Notes: generated by a model from the letters alone, not told the origin. A stretch of 64,000 nucleotides of DNA from Rhabdothermincola salaria (GCF_021246445.1 NZ_JAJQXW010000002.1:682001-746000); one strand, 5' to 3'. Counted from the first letter of the stretch, positions 36,067 through 44,604 are shown. A program made the numbers and translations.

Positions 36067-36540
36067 ATGGCCCACCCGCCGGAGCTCACCACGCTCACCT
36101 TGTTGCTCGCTCGTGCCAGCCGGCTGAACGAGGCGGTGATCGGCGACGTCTGCCGCCGCCACGCGGTCGCTCCGGCCGAGCTGCGCGTGCTGGGGGCGCT
36201 GCGGTTGTCGTCGGGGGGTGCGCCCATGCGCCCCACCGTGCTCGGCGGTCGGGTCGTGCAGACCTCCGGCGGGCTCACCGCCACCCTTCGCCGTCTGGAG
36301 GCCGCCGGTGCGGTGGAGCGGGTCGGCGACCCCGAGGACGGGCGCGTGCGGCTGGTGGCGCTCACCCCGGAGGGTGAGCAGCTCCACGACCGGCTGCTCG
36401 ACGATCTCACCGCGCGCTACGCCGTGACCTTCGACGGTGACCTCGACGCCGATCTGGCGGCGGTCCGCCGCTTGCTCGACCGCCTCGAGGCGATGGGGGA
36501 CGTCGCTTCGAGCGCCCACTGGGCCCCGCCCGAGGTCTGA
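36067..36540 (+). CDS. MarR-family transcriptional regulator
   Basis: A 157-residue winged-helix regulator. The recognition region is VLGGRVVQTSGGLTATLRRLEAAGAVERV and the wing is GDPEDGRVRLVALTPEG, both characteristic of MarR. The start is the ATG at 36067, preceded by GGAGGG; the GTG at 36040 would lie within the candidate -10 element and is less likely. It is divergent from the lipoprotein gene and is likely to regulate it and itself. Ligand unknown. Confidence 0.88.
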   Translation: MAHPPELTTLTLLLARASRLNEAVIGDVCRRHAVAPAELRVLGALRLSSGGAPMRPTVLGGRVVQTSGGLTATLRRLEAAGAVERVGDPEDGRVRLVALTPEGEQLHDRLLDDLTARYAVTFDGDLDADLAAVRRLLDRLEAMGDVASSAHWAPPEV

Positions 36541-36591
36541 GCGCTCGACGGCTCGAGTCGGGTCGGGCTCGGGGATCCCTCTCGTCGTCGG

Positions 36592-36605
36592 GCGCCCCAG
36601 GGCGC
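36592..36605. terminator. Hairpin between convergent marR and thioesterase genes
   Basis: GCGCC and GGCGC arms around a 4-nt CCAG loop form a compact GC hairpin in the 95-nt gap between convergent genes. No T-run. Moderate support from position only. Confidence 0.35.
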
Positions 36606-36635
36606 ACCTCCCGGCGGGCGGATGTGTCTCGATCG

Positions 36636-37424
36636 TCAGGAGTGCACGTAGCGCATCTGACGGCTGGTGGAGAGCAGCTCGCCCTCGGGTGACCAGATCT
36701 CGGTGTCCTCGTCGACGAAGCCGCCGACCGAGGCCCGGGTGGTGAGCACCACCAGCACCGGGGTGGTGGCCGTGAGCTCGGCGCGGGGCAGCGACGAACG
36801 GGCGTGGTAGGTGAGGTCGACCGACTGGGCGATGGCCCCCACCGGCCACACGTGGTAGGCGACCGGCGGCCACAGGTCGGCCAGCAGGCCGAGGTAGCGG
36901 TGGTCGACGATCTCGGGGGTGCGAGGCAGCACCCAGCCACCGACACGGGCCTCTCCGCCCGCGAGCTCCTCGATGCGGGGGTACAGGTGGAACTTGTCGA
37001 AGGTGGGGACCGGGAACGGCGGCTCGGTGGGGGGCTCCTCCGCCCCGACGGGTGCGACCTCCGGCATCACCGCGGCGTGGAACTCCGCCACCGGGCGGCG
37101 GCGGGCGAACGACGCCAGCACCAGTCCGGCCGGCTTGCCGCCCGACCACAGCCGGGCGGTGGCGTTGGCCATGGTGCGACCGGTGCGCTCGACCGTGACC
37201 TCGGCCCGGAAGGGCCCGTCGACGAAGCGGCGCATGTAGTGCACCGTGCAGTGGTGCAGCTCCATGTCGTGGCCGAGCTCGGCGTCGACCGCGGTCTGGG
37301 CGAGGGCCATCACGTAGCCGCCGTGCAGCGCCTCCCACCCCCACCAGACCCTGGAGCAGTCTCGTTCGTAGATCCCGTCGCCGAGGGCGGTGAGCTGGCA
37401 TTCGGTGTCGAGCAGTGCGGTCAC
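36636..37424 (-). CDS. Thioesterase-family protein (double hotdog)
   Basis: A 262-residue protein with two hotdog domains, like TesB-type acyl-CoA thioesterases. The first half has WEALHGGYVMALAQTAVDAELG and LHHCTVHYMRRFVDGPFRAEV; the second has VGAIAQSVDLTYHAR and VLTTRASVGGFVDEDTEIWSPEG, ending near the TesB-type C-terminal strand. It would hydrolyse acyl-CoA in the cytosol. It is convergent with the marR gene and lies 49 nt downstream of the NifU-like gene on the same strand. Chain-length preference is unknown. Confidence 0.85.
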   Translation of the reverse strand: MTALLDTECQLTALGDGIYERDCSRVWWGWEALHGGYVMALAQTAVDAELGHDMELHHCTVHYMRRFVDGPFRAEVTVERTGRTMANATARLWSGGKPAGLVLASFARRRPVAEFHAAVMPEVAPVGAEEPPTEPPFPVPTFDKFHLYPRIEELAGGEARVGGWVLPRTPEIVDHRYLGLLADLWPPVAYHVWPVGAIAQSVDLTYHARSSLPRAELTATTPVLVVLTTRASVGGFVDEDTEIWSPEGELLSTSRQMRYVHS

Positions 37425-37473
37425 CGTGGTTGCCTACCACGCCCCGGACAGGGCCTCGACGAGCGAGCGGCGA

Positions 37474-37734
37474 TCAGCCGGTGCGAGGGTCGTCGATGGC
37501 GACGGCGGCCAGACCGGGCACCTGGGGCTGCATCAGCTGCAGGGCCACGTCCTGCAGCAGCGGCGTGGGGAGCACGCACTCGGCGCAGTTGGCGTCGACC
37601 AGCACCAGGCGGAGCTGGGCCACCTCACCCTCCAGGCCCACCAGCTCGATGTCGGCGCCGTCGGCCTGCAGGAGGCTGCGCACCGACTCGAGGGCGGTGG
37701 CCACGGCGGTCGTGTCGAGGCTGCTGGTGGTCAC
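37474..37734 (-). CDS. NifU-like C-terminal domain protein
   Basis: An 86-residue protein resembling the Nfu/NifU C-terminal domain, which binds an iron-sulfur cluster through a CxxC pair. Here the pair lies in VDANCAECVLP at about residues 51-61, followed by a helix (PLLQDVALQLMQPQ) and a closing strand. N-terminal residues form a helix and the strand ADIELVGLEGEVAQLRLVL. The GTG start overlaps the SDR stop by 4 nt. It is the last gene of the UGSC operon, hinting that iron-sulfur or metal chemistry belongs to that pathway. Confidence 0.75.
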   Translation of the reverse strand: MTTSSLDTTAVATALESVRSLLQADGADIELVGLEGEVAQLRLVLVDANCAECVLPTPLLQDVALQLMQPQVPGLAAVAIDDPRTG

Positions 37735-38543
37735 TGGGTGTCCTCCGGGCGTCGGTTGGGCGGGCGGGTGCGTGAGAGGTGGGCGCCGGCGTCGGCCAGG
37801 ATCAGCTGACCGGTGATGCACCGGGCCAGGTCGCTCACCAGGAACACGGCCAGGCGCGCCAGCTCGTCGGGCTCGGTGAGGCGCCGCAAGGGGGTGGAGG
37901 CCACCAGGTCGGCCACGTGGTCGTCGTCGAAGGCCTCCCGGACCGTCTCGGTGAGCGTGGTCCCCGGCGCCATGGCCACCACCCGGATGCCGTCGGCTCC
38001 GAGCTCGACGGCCATGGTCTGGGTGAGGTGGTTGATGCCGGCCTTGGCCGCGGCGTAGGCGGCCATGAACGGTGCCGGCCGGGTGGTCTCGCCGGAGCTG
38101 ACGTTGAGGATCACGCCCCCGCGCCCTGCCGCCACCATGGCCCGGGCCTCGGCGGCGCCGGCCAGGGCGGTGAGCACCAGGTTCTGGTCGAGCAGCCCGC
38201 GCCAGTGGTCGCCGTCGAGGGTGGTGAACGGCCCGGGGCGGTGCTCGCCGTACATGCCCACGTTGTTGACGGCGATGTCGAGCAGGCCGCCCAGGCCGCC
38301 GACGGCGTCGGCGACCATGCGGGCGAGGGCGGTGTCGTCGCGGGCATCGGCCACGACGGCGAAGGCCCGGCCCCCCTCGGCGACGATGCGATCGACGGTG
38401 GCGTCGGCGTGGGCGGATCGCACGTCGTGGACGGCCACGTGGGCGCCGGCCCGGGCCAGCCACACCGCGATCTCGGCCCCGATGCCGGCCCCCGATCCGG
38501 TGACGAGCGCCGTGCGGTCGGTGAGGTCGATCTCGACGGTCAC
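37731..38543 (-). CDS. SDR-family oxidoreductase
   Basis: A 270-residue classical short-chain dehydrogenase. The NAD(P) motif is ALVTGSGAGIGAEIA, the strand NNVG is present, the catalytic Ser is in ILNVSSGETTRPAP and YAAAK follows, so the active site is complete. VHDVRSAHAD ends strand 2 with Asp, favouring NAD. The start is the GTG at 38543, which overlaps the upstream UGSC gene. It is translationally coupled on both sides in the four-gene operon, so it probably acts on a product of that pathway. Substrate unknown. Confidence 0.88.
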   Translation of the reverse strand: MTVEIDLTDRTALVTGSGAGIGAEIAVWLARAGAHVAVHDVRSAHADATVDRIVAEGGRAFAVVADARDDTALARMVADAVGGLGGLLDIAVNNVGMYGEHRPGPFTTLDGDHWRGLLDQNLVLTALAGAAEARAMVAAGRGGVILNVSSGETTRPAPFMAAYAAAKAGINHLTQTMAVELGADGIRVVAMAPGTTLTETVREAFDDDHVADLVASTPLRRLTEPDELARLAVFLVSDLARCITGQLILADAGAHLSRTRPPNRRPEDTQ

Positions 38544-39091
38544 GAGGCTCCGGCGCCGGTGAACAGTGCGATGAGCCGGTCGGTGGCCGCCTCGGCCCAC
38601 GCCGTGAGCGTGGCGGCGTCGGTGCCGCCGATGGGGTGGGGGAGCACCAGCAGCCGGGTGTCGGGGAGCCCGAAGCTCGACGACAGGGTGCGGGCCACGG
38701 TCTCGAAGTGGGTGGTGGTGGCCACCACCGCCGGGCGCCCGACCTTCTCGAACTCGATCGCATCGGTGACCGAGTAGGCGGTGCAGCTGCCGCAGTCGGC
38801 GGCGCCGGTGATGACCAGGTCGGCCTCGGCCACCACCGTGGCGAAGATGTCGGGGTCGCAGGGCACCGCCGCGTTGGCCGACTCGCCCCGGGGGCCCTTC
38901 TTGGTGATCACCGACACGGTGGCCCCGGTGCGCCGGGCCAGCGCCTCGGCGGCCGCGGTCATGACCACATCGGCATTGGGCTTGCCGTTGTCGAGCACGG
39001 CGACACGCAGGCCGGCCAGCGTGGGCGGCGACGGAGCCAGGGCCACGGACTCCGGGCCCGGTTCGGAGTCGGGGAGGTAGACGAGGGTCAT
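38540..39091 (-). CDS. UGSC-family (seleno)protein homologue, Cys form
   Basis: A 183-residue protein. Residues 96-115 read GAADCGSCTAYSVTDAIEFE, the motif of a family in which the first Cys is selenocysteine in some members (UGSC). Here Cys100 and Cys103 form CGSC, so no selenium is required. The N-terminal half has VAVLDNGKPNADVVM and ITKKGPRGESA, with a flavodoxin-like or Rossmann-like strand pattern. It would be cytosolic; the chemistry of the family is unknown to me. Genes before and after overlap or nearly touch (3 nt and 4-nt overlap), so it is a core part of the operon. Confidence 0.75.
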   Translation of the reverse strand: MTLVYLPDSEPGPESVALAPSPPTLAGLRVAVLDNGKPNADVVMTAAAEALARRTGATVSVITKKGPRGESANAAVPCDPDIFATVVAEADLVITGAADCGSCTAYSVTDAIEFEKVGRPAVVATTTHFETVARTLSSSFGLPDTRLLVLPHPIGGTDAATLTAWAEAATDRLIALFTGAGAS

Positions 39092-39094
39092 GGC

Positions 39095-40159
39095 TCAACC
39101 TTCCACGGGGAGGGTGACGCTGCGGGTGACGCCCCACGACGGCACGACGAGCGAGTGCTTGCCGGGTCCGCCGACCACGACGACCCGGATGTTGTCGGCG
39201 TCACCGGTCATGGGCATCAGGTGGTCGTCGTCGCTGACGATGTGCATCCACTGCTGCCAGGCCCGCTCGGCGAAGTGGCGCTTGAGCACCCCCAGGGGCA
39301 GGCGGGCGTGGTCGAACAGGTACGACGAGACGTCGCCCCGGGTGAGCCCTCGATCGGCCAGGCTGCGGGCGTGCTCGGGGCCGAGGACGATGAAGTACTC
39401 GGCCTGGCTGATGGGGGCGTTGTTCTGGCCCAGGGAGGTCATGGCCGAGGCGATCTTGTCGAGGATGAGGGCCGGGTCGCCGGCGGCCTCGGCATCGTGG
39501 ACGTTGTGGGGGCCCTCGCCGCAGTGCACGGTGACGGCGCTCGGGGCGTCGACGCCACGGCTGAGGGCGTAGGACTCCCACGGGCTCTCGGCGAGGTTCT
39601 CGGCCGCGCAGAACGTGTACTTCGCCGGCTGACCATGGGTGGCGGCGTCGCCGGAGCCGGGGAGGGCGCCGGCCACGTGGAGCATGGCCAGGCGGACCGC
39701 CCGACCGACGGTGGCGTTGGCCCGGTTGCCGGGCCCGAAGGCGCCCACCCCTGCGTGGAAGCCGGCGGCCTCGGCGATCCGGCCGTGCACCAGCACCATG
39801 GGGGCGACCGGGTGGGTGGTGGCGTTGACGCCGCGCAGGTTGACCTCGGGGCGGGCGAGGGCCCGCAGAGCGGTGAGCACCACCGGGAACGTCTCGGGGA
39901 GGCAGCCGGCCAGGACGGCGTTGATGGCCACCACCCGCCGAGTGACGATGCCGGCACGGGGCTGGAGGGTGAACAAGACCTCGTCGGGGTCGCCCTCGGC
40001 GGTGGCCAACATGGCGTCGACTCGCTCCGCGGCGGGGGGCACGACGGGGAGCCCGTCGCCCAGGCCCCGTTCGGCGAGCAGCTCGAGCATCGCCTCGGGG
40101 CCGTCGTCGGCGAGCTCGACCATCTCGGGCTGATAGGTGGTCCGACTGGTGACCGTCAC
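39095..40159 (-). CDS. Uncharacterised protein paired with UGSC protein
   Basis: I do not recognise a characterised family for this 354-residue protein. Notable segments are ERGLGDGLPVVPPAAERVDAML near the N-terminus, VVAINAVLAGCLPETFPVVLTA, GPGNRANATVGRAVRLAMLHVAG and a His/Asn-rich VHCGEGPHNVHDAEA. No signal peptide or membrane helix is visible. The conserved GDGLPVVPP segment recurs, to my memory, in proteins encoded next to UGSC proteins. It is the first gene of a minus-strand operon with UGSC, SDR and NifU-like genes, divergent from an amidohydrolase. Confidence 0.65.
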   Translation of the reverse strand: MTVTSRTTYQPEMVELADDGPEAMLELLAERGLGDGLPVVPPAAERVDAMLATAEGDPDEVLFTLQPRAGIVTRRVVAINAVLAGCLPETFPVVLTALRALARPEVNLRGVNATTHPVAPMVLVHGRIAEAAGFHAGVGAFGPGNRANATVGRAVRLAMLHVAGALPGSGDAATHGQPAKYTFCAAENLAESPWESYALSRGVDAPSAVTVHCGEGPHNVHDAEAAGDPALILDKIASAMTSLGQNNAPISQAEYFIVLGPEHARSLADRGLTRGDVSSYLFDHARLPLGVLKRHFAERAWQQWMHIVSDDDHLMPMTGDADNIRVVVVGGPGKHSLVVPSWGVTRSVTLPVEG

Positions 40160-40182
40160 GAGCTCCCCCTGAGTCGAATGCC

Positions 40183-40200
40183 ATCAGACTCTAGACTGAT
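40183..40200. promoter_or_regulatory. Imperfect palindrome in divergent promoter region
   Basis: ATCAG (40183-40187) and CTGAT (40196-40200) flank ACTCTAGA; 7 of 9 positions pair. It lies between the divergent UGSC-operon start (40159) and the amidohydrolase start (40232). It may be an operator; no regulator gene is adjacent, so support is weak. Confidence 0.3.
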
Positions 40201-40231
40201 GTGGGTCGGTCGACAAGGGAGGGGGACCAGC

Positions 40232-41110
40232 GTGGAGGACGAGGGCACTGCGACAGGTGGCCGGCCCACGCCAGCCGTGATCGATGCCCACACCCACGTG
40301 GCCTGCCCCGACACCGAGCGCTTCCCGACCCGACCCACCGGGGTGGGCAGCGACTGGTGGGCGCACGGCGGTGGTGCGGTCGAGGGGTTGGTGGCCGAGA
40401 TGGACGCGGCGGGCGTGATTCGGGCGGTGGCGGTGCAGGCCGTGGGGGTCTACGGCCACGACTGCCGCTGCGCCGCCCACGCCGTGGCCGCCCACCCCGA
40501 TCGCCTGGCCCTGGTGGCGTCGGTGGACATGGACGGCTCCGACCCCGCGCAGGCCCTGCACGACCTCGTGGGGGAATCCGGATCGGTGCGGCCGGCGGGC
40601 GTGCGTTGCTTCGGCGTCGGTGCCAAGGGCGCGACCTGGCTGGACGACGGCCGTGGTCACGAGGTGTGGGCGACGGCCGGCGATCTCGGCCTCACGGTGG
40701 TCCCCTGCGTGTTCTCACCGGCGCTCGACGCCGTGGCCGGCCTCTCTGCGGCCCACCCCGAGGTCCGGGTCGCGGTGGACCACTGCGGCTTCCCCGACCG
40801 TGAGGGCGCGGCCGGCTGGGCTGCTGTCCACCGGTTGGCCGAGGTGGGCTCGGTGGCGTTGAAGGTGTCGAGCTACGTGCTCGAGGCGGCCGAGCGCGAC
40901 GACGGCGACCCGGCGCCGGTCGTCGACGACCTCGCCCGCCGGTTCGGGGCCCACCGCCTGTGCTGGGGTTCGGATCACCCGCAAGACCAGACCCGGTCCT
41001 ATGCCGACAAGCTGGCCCTGGCTGCCCACGCCGTCCGCCGCCTCGACGGCGAGGCCGTCGCCTCGTTCTTCCACCACACCGCCGCCCGCCTCTGGTGGGG
41101 CCGGCCCTGA
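40232..41110 (+). CDS. Amidohydrolase family protein (ACMSD-like)
   Basis: A 292-residue metal-dependent TIM-barrel hydrolase or decarboxylase. HxH is in VIDAHTHVACP near residues 14-24, a His follows in VAVDHCGFPD, and the metal Asp is in LCWGSDHPQDQTRSY. VEGLVAEMDAAGVIRAVAVQ is the usual second strand. These features suit the amidohydrolase-2 branch, related to ACMS decarboxylase. The GTG at 40232 has a GGAGGGG ribosome binding site; an upstream ATG at 40199 has none. It is divergent from the UGSC operon and may belong to the same catabolic route. Confidence 0.82.
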   Translation: MEDEGTATGGRPTPAVIDAHTHVACPDTERFPTRPTGVGSDWWAHGGGAVEGLVAEMDAAGVIRAVAVQAVGVYGHDCRCAAHAVAAHPDRLALVASVDMDGSDPAQALHDLVGESGSVRPAGVRCFGVGAKGATWLDDGRGHEVWATAGDLGLTVVPCVFSPALDAVAGLSAAHPEVRVAVDHCGFPDREGAAGWAAVHRLAEVGSVALKVSSYVLEAAERDDGDPAPVVDDLARRFGAHRLCWGSDHPQDQTRSYADKLALAAHAVRRLDGEAVASFFHHTAARLWWGRP

Positions 41111-41120
41111 GGTCGATGGC

Positions 41121-41609
41121 TCAGCTGATCTCGACGAGGTTCTCGAAGCGGACCAGGGGGAGCTCGCGGTCGGTGCGGGACTGGTAGTCGCGGTAGTACT
41201 CGCGGTCGGTGGTGAGCAGGTCCCAGATGCGCTGGCGCTCCTCGCCCTCGAGCACCACGGCGTCGCATTCGTACAGCCCGCCGCGCACCCGGATCTTCAC
41301 CTTCGGGTTGGCGGTGCGGTCGGCCAGGTTGAGGTACCAGGCGGGGTGCTCGGGGGCGCCGGAGAACGAGCCCACCACGACGCGGCGACCCTCGGGGTCG
41401 TACCAGAAGGGCAACGTGACCTTGTGCTCGTTGCCCGACTTGCGGCCGATGGTGTGCAGGATCACGTGGTCCATGCCGGCGATGATCCACGCCTCCTCGG
41501 CGTCGGTCGTCTCGAGGAAAGCGGTGTGCTGTCGGGAGATGCCGGGGATCTCGTCGCGGCTCGGCTCGTCGAACGCCTCGTTCTTCTGGCTGGCAGGCAC
41601 GTCGCTCAT
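41121..41609 (-). CDS. Deazaflavin-dependent nitroreductase-family oxidoreductase
   Basis: A 162-residue member of the DUF385/Ddn family, distantly related to the protein at 6279-6842. Key segments are VILHTIGRKSGNEHKVTLPFWYD, VVVGSFSGAPEHPAWYLNLADR and IRVRGGLYECDAVVLEGEER, then DREYYRDYQSRTDRELPLVRF. F420 binding is expected from the family. I start at the ATG at 41609 (MSDVPASQ) rather than a GTG further out. It ends 11 nt from the convergent amidohydrolase. Substrate unknown. Confidence 0.83.
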   Translation of the reverse strand: MSDVPASQKNEAFDEPSRDEIPGISRQHTAFLETTDAEEAWIIAGMDHVILHTIGRKSGNEHKVTLPFWYDPEGRRVVVGSFSGAPEHPAWYLNLADRTANPKVKIRVRGGLYECDAVVLEGEERQRIWDLLTTDREYYRDYQSRTDRELPLVRFENLVEIS

Positions 41610-41740
41610 GGGCGCGCACTGTAGGCGACCGACCCGCATCGGTTCCCGACCAGCTCGGCCGGGAGAACGTTGACCTGATGAACTAGAACGGGCACAGACG
41701 AGCCGGGCTGCGCGAACGCGTCCGGAGTGGGGAGCACGAC

Positions 41741-42793
41741 GTGATGAAGGTCGATCTGGGAGTGGCGCTGAGCGGACCCGTCGGGGTGGCCGACCAGGCC
41801 CGGGAGCTCACCGAGCTCGGCGCCGACGGCCTGTTCACCTTCGAGAACGCCCACGACGTGTTCTTCCCGCTGGTGCTGGCCAGCCAGGCCGTCGACGCCG
41901 ACCTGATGACCAACGTGGCCATGGCCTTCCCTCGCAGCCCCCTGCACCTGGCCTACGGCGCCAACGACCTGCAGCTGCTCACCGAGGGTCGGTTCCGTCT
42001 CGGCCTGGGTTCGCAGATCAAGCCCCACATCGAGAAGCGCTACGGCTCGCGCTGGGGCAAGCCCGTCGCCCAGATGCGCGAGTGGGTGCAGGCGCTGAAC
42101 ATGATGTTCGACCACTTCGAGGGCAAGGGCCCGTTCGACTTCCAGGGCGAGTACACCCGCCACACGCTCATGACTCCGAACTTCAACCCCGGGCCCAACC
42201 CTCACGGTCGTCCGCCGGTGCTGGTCGGGGCCCTCGGGCCCAAGATGTGCGAGATGACCGCCGAGGTGGCCGACGGCATCCTGGTCATGCCCTTCAACAG
42301 CGCCCGGCACATGAACGAGCGCACCGTGCCGGCCCTGCAGTCCGGCCTGCGCAAGGCGGGGCGCACCGGCGAGGAGCTCGAGGTGATCGCCGAGGTCATC
42401 GTGGCCACCGGCCGCGACGACGCCGAGCTGGCCGCGGCCGCCGCCGGCGTGCGCTACCTCCTCGGCTTCTACGGCTCGACCCCGTCCTACAAGCCGGTCC
42501 TCGACGTGGAGGGTTGGGGCGAGTACCAGCCCCGGCTCAACGGCCTGTCCAAGCAGGGCGACTGGCAGGGCATGGCCGACCTCATCACCGACGACATGGT
42601 GTCCACCATCTCGGTGTTCGGCACCCCGAAGCAGGTCGCGGCGGAGATCCTCGACCGCTTCGGGCCCCACGCCTCGCGGGTGTGCTGCTACTTCCCCGGC
42701 TACGACATCGACCCGGAGACCATGGCCGAGCTCCTCCGCGCCATCAAGGACGGCTCGGCCGCCCGCGACGACCTGGGCGGCGTACGGGCATGA
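41741..42793 (+). CDS. LLM class F420-dependent oxidoreductase
   Basis: A 350-residue TIM-barrel luciferase-like monooxygenase, of the branch seen in actinobacteria with F420. Recognisable are the N-terminal VDLGVALSGPVGVADQARELTELGADGLF, MTNVAMAFPRSPLHLAYGANDL, EGRFRLGLGSQIKPHIEKRYG and PVLVGALGPKMCEMTAEVADGILV, all typical. The GTG at 41741 has a suitably placed GGGGAG; the ATG at 41744 is equally possible. The stop overlaps the enoyl-CoA hydratase start (ATGA), so the three genes 41741-44588 form one operon, perhaps for sterol or lipid degradation. Confidence 0.86.
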   Translation: MMKVDLGVALSGPVGVADQARELTELGADGLFTFENAHDVFFPLVLASQAVDADLMTNVAMAFPRSPLHLAYGANDLQLLTEGRFRLGLGSQIKPHIEKRYGSRWGKPVAQMREWVQALNMMFDHFEGKGPFDFQGEYTRHTLMTPNFNPGPNPHGRPPVLVGALGPKMCEMTAEVADGILVMPFNSARHMNERTVPALQSGLRKAGRTGEELEVIAEVIVATGRDDAELAAAAAGVRYLLGFYGSTPSYKPVLDVEGWGEYQPRLNGLSKQGDWQGMADLITDDMVSTISVFGTPKQVAAEILDRFGPHASRVCCYFPGYDIDPETMAELLRAIKDGSAARDDLGGVRA

Positions 42794-43662
42794 GCGCGGC
42801 GGACGAGGTCGGTTCGCAGCGCATCGACCTCGGCACCGACGACCTCCTGCTCGATCTGCGCGACGACGGCGTGGCCGTGGCCACCCTCAACCGCCCCGAC
42901 ACCCGCAACGCCTTCAGCGGGGCCATGGGCTCGGCGCTGGCCGAGGTCTACCGTCGAGCCGACACCGACGACGCCATCCGGGTGGTCGTGCTCACCGGCA
43001 CCCCGCCCGCCTTCTGCGCCGGCGCCGACTTCTCGTCGGGCAGCGACGTGTTCGAGCGCAGCGACACCCCCACCGAGTTCAGCGCCAACCCCGTGCACCC
43101 CACCGCCTGGCAGATCCGCAAGCCGGTCATCGCCGCGGTGAACGGCCACGCCATCGGCCTCGGCCTCACCCTCACCCTGCACTGCGACATGCGGTTCATG
43201 GCGCTCGACGCCAAGTACGGCATCGTGCAGGTGCGGCGCGGCGTGATGCCCGACGCCATGAGCCACTGGACGCTGCCGCGCATCGCCGGCATGGCCAACG
43301 CCGCCGACATCCTGCTCACCGGGCGCACCTTCACGGGAGCCGAGGCCCAGTCCCTCGGTGTGGCCAACAGGGTCCTGCCCAACGACGAGGTGCTCCCCGC
43401 TGCTCTCGAGGTGGCCCACGACATGGCGGTCAACACCGCGCCGGTGTCGGTGGCCGTGGCCAAGCGCCTGCTGTGGGGCTCGTTCGGTCTCGACCCCGGC
43501 CAGGTCGAGCGGGCCGAGACCGAGCTGCACCTGCACATCATGGGCGAGCCCGACGCCCGCGAGGGGGTCAACGCCTTCCTCGAACGGCGCGACCCCGAAT
43601 GGACCATGACCGTCAACGACAACTGGCCGGCCGCCTGGCCCGGCCCGGAGGACGTGCTGTGA
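42790..43662 (+). CDS. Enoyl-CoA hydratase/isomerase (crotonase) family protein
   Basis: A 290-residue crotonase-fold protein. Oxyanion-hole strands are AFCAGADFSSGSDV and VNGHAIGLGLTLTLHCDMRF. The second segment is RRGVMPDAMSHWTLPRIAGM, where many relatives have PEA; the usual Glu is Asp here, so hydratase activity may differ. LLTGRTFTGAEAQSLGVANRVLP is the closing family motif. It is coupled by 4-nt overlaps to the LLM gene before and the SDR gene after. A CoA-linked substrate is expected. Confidence 0.85.
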   Translation: MSAADEVGSQRIDLGTDDLLLDLRDDGVAVATLNRPDTRNAFSGAMGSALAEVYRRADTDDAIRVVVLTGTPPAFCAGADFSSGSDVFERSDTPTEFSANPVHPTAWQIRKPVIAAVNGHAIGLGLTLTLHCDMRFMALDAKYGIVQVRRGVMPDAMSHWTLPRIAGMANAADILLTGRTFTGAEAQSLGVANRVLPNDEVLPAALEVAHDMAVNTAPVSVAVAKRLLWGSFGLDPGQVERAETELHLHIMGEPDAREGVNAFLERRDPEWTMTVNDNWPAAWPGPEDVL

Positions 43663-44588
43663 GCGAGCAGACCACCCCCCGCACCACCGACGACGTCCTG
43701 GCGGGCGTCGACCTCTCCGGTCGCACCGCCCTGGTCACCGGCGCCACCACCGGGCTCGGCTTCGAGACGGCCCGCGCCCTCGCCGCCGCCGGCGCCCACG
43801 TGGTGATGACCGCCCGCACCGCCGAGAAGGGCGCCGACGCCGTGGCCCGCCTGCGCGAGCGGGTGCCCGAGGCGTCGGTCGAGGCCGGCGTCGTCGAGCT
43901 CGGCTCCCTGGCCAGCGTGCGGGCCTTCACCGACGAGCTCAGCGGGCGCATCGACGAGCTCCACCTGCTGGTGGCCAACGCCGGGATCATGATGCCGCCT
44001 CTCGGTCGCACCGAGGAGGGCTTCGAGCTGCAGTTCGGCACCAACCACCTCGGCCACTTCCTGTTGGTGAGCCGGCTCATGCCCGCGCTGTTGGCCGGTG
44101 CCCCCTCACGCGTCGTGGTCCTCAGCTCCGGCGGGCACCAGGCCTCCGGCGTCGACCTCGAGGACCCCAACTACGAGCATCGGCCCTACGCCAAGATGGA
44201 GGCGTACGGGCAGTCCAAGACGGCCAACGTGCTCTTCGCCCTCGAGCTCGATCGGCGCTACGCCGACCGAGGCGTGCACGCCTGGTCGGTGCACCCGGGG
44301 ATGGTCCGCACCGACCTCGGTCGCAACTTCACCAAGGACGACTACGCCGAGATGGCCGGTCGGGCCAAGTCGGCCGGCACCTCCCTGCCCCCGCTGTACG
44401 AGGTGGAGCAAGGGGCGTCCACCAGCGTGTGGGCGGCCACGGCCCCGGAGCTCGACGACCAGGGTGGCGCCTACCTGGCCGACTGCGCGGTGGCCCCCGC
44501 CGCCGCGCACGCCACCGACCCGGAGGTGGCCGCGAAGCTGTGGTCGCTCTCCGAGGAGCTGGTGGGCGAGGCGTTCCCGACGTCGTGA
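43659..44588 (+). CDS. SDR-family oxidoreductase
   Basis: A 309-residue short-chain dehydrogenase of the retinol-dehydrogenase-like type. TALVTGATTGLGFETA is the cofactor motif, LVANAGIMMPP follows strand 4, the Ser is in VVLSSGGHQ, and the catalytic YGQSK precedes TANVLFALEL. VVMTARTAEK ends strand 2 with Arg, favouring NADPH. The GTG start at 43659 overlaps the crotonase stop. It closes the three-gene operon and could reduce or oxidise a keto group made there. Confidence 0.9.
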   Translation: MSEQTTPRTTDDVLAGVDLSGRTALVTGATTGLGFETARALAAAGAHVVMTARTAEKGADAVARLRERVPEASVEAGVVELGSLASVRAFTDELSGRIDELHLLVANAGIMMPPLGRTEEGFELQFGTNHLGHFLLVSRLMPALLAGAPSRVVVLSSGGHQASGVDLEDPNYEHRPYAKMEAYGQSKTANVLFALELDRRYADRGVHAWSVHPGMVRTDLGRNFTKDDYAEMAGRAKSAGTSLPPLYEVEQGASTSVWAATAPELDDQGGAYLADCAVAPAAAHATDPEVAAKLWSLSEELVGEAFPTS

Positions 44589-44604
44589 CGTCTCGGTGGC
44601 GCCC

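Noticed and set aside
38540-39091. Selenocysteine in the UGSC-family protein
   Set aside because: The first motif position is an ordinary Cys codon, not TGA, and no SECIS-like need arises.
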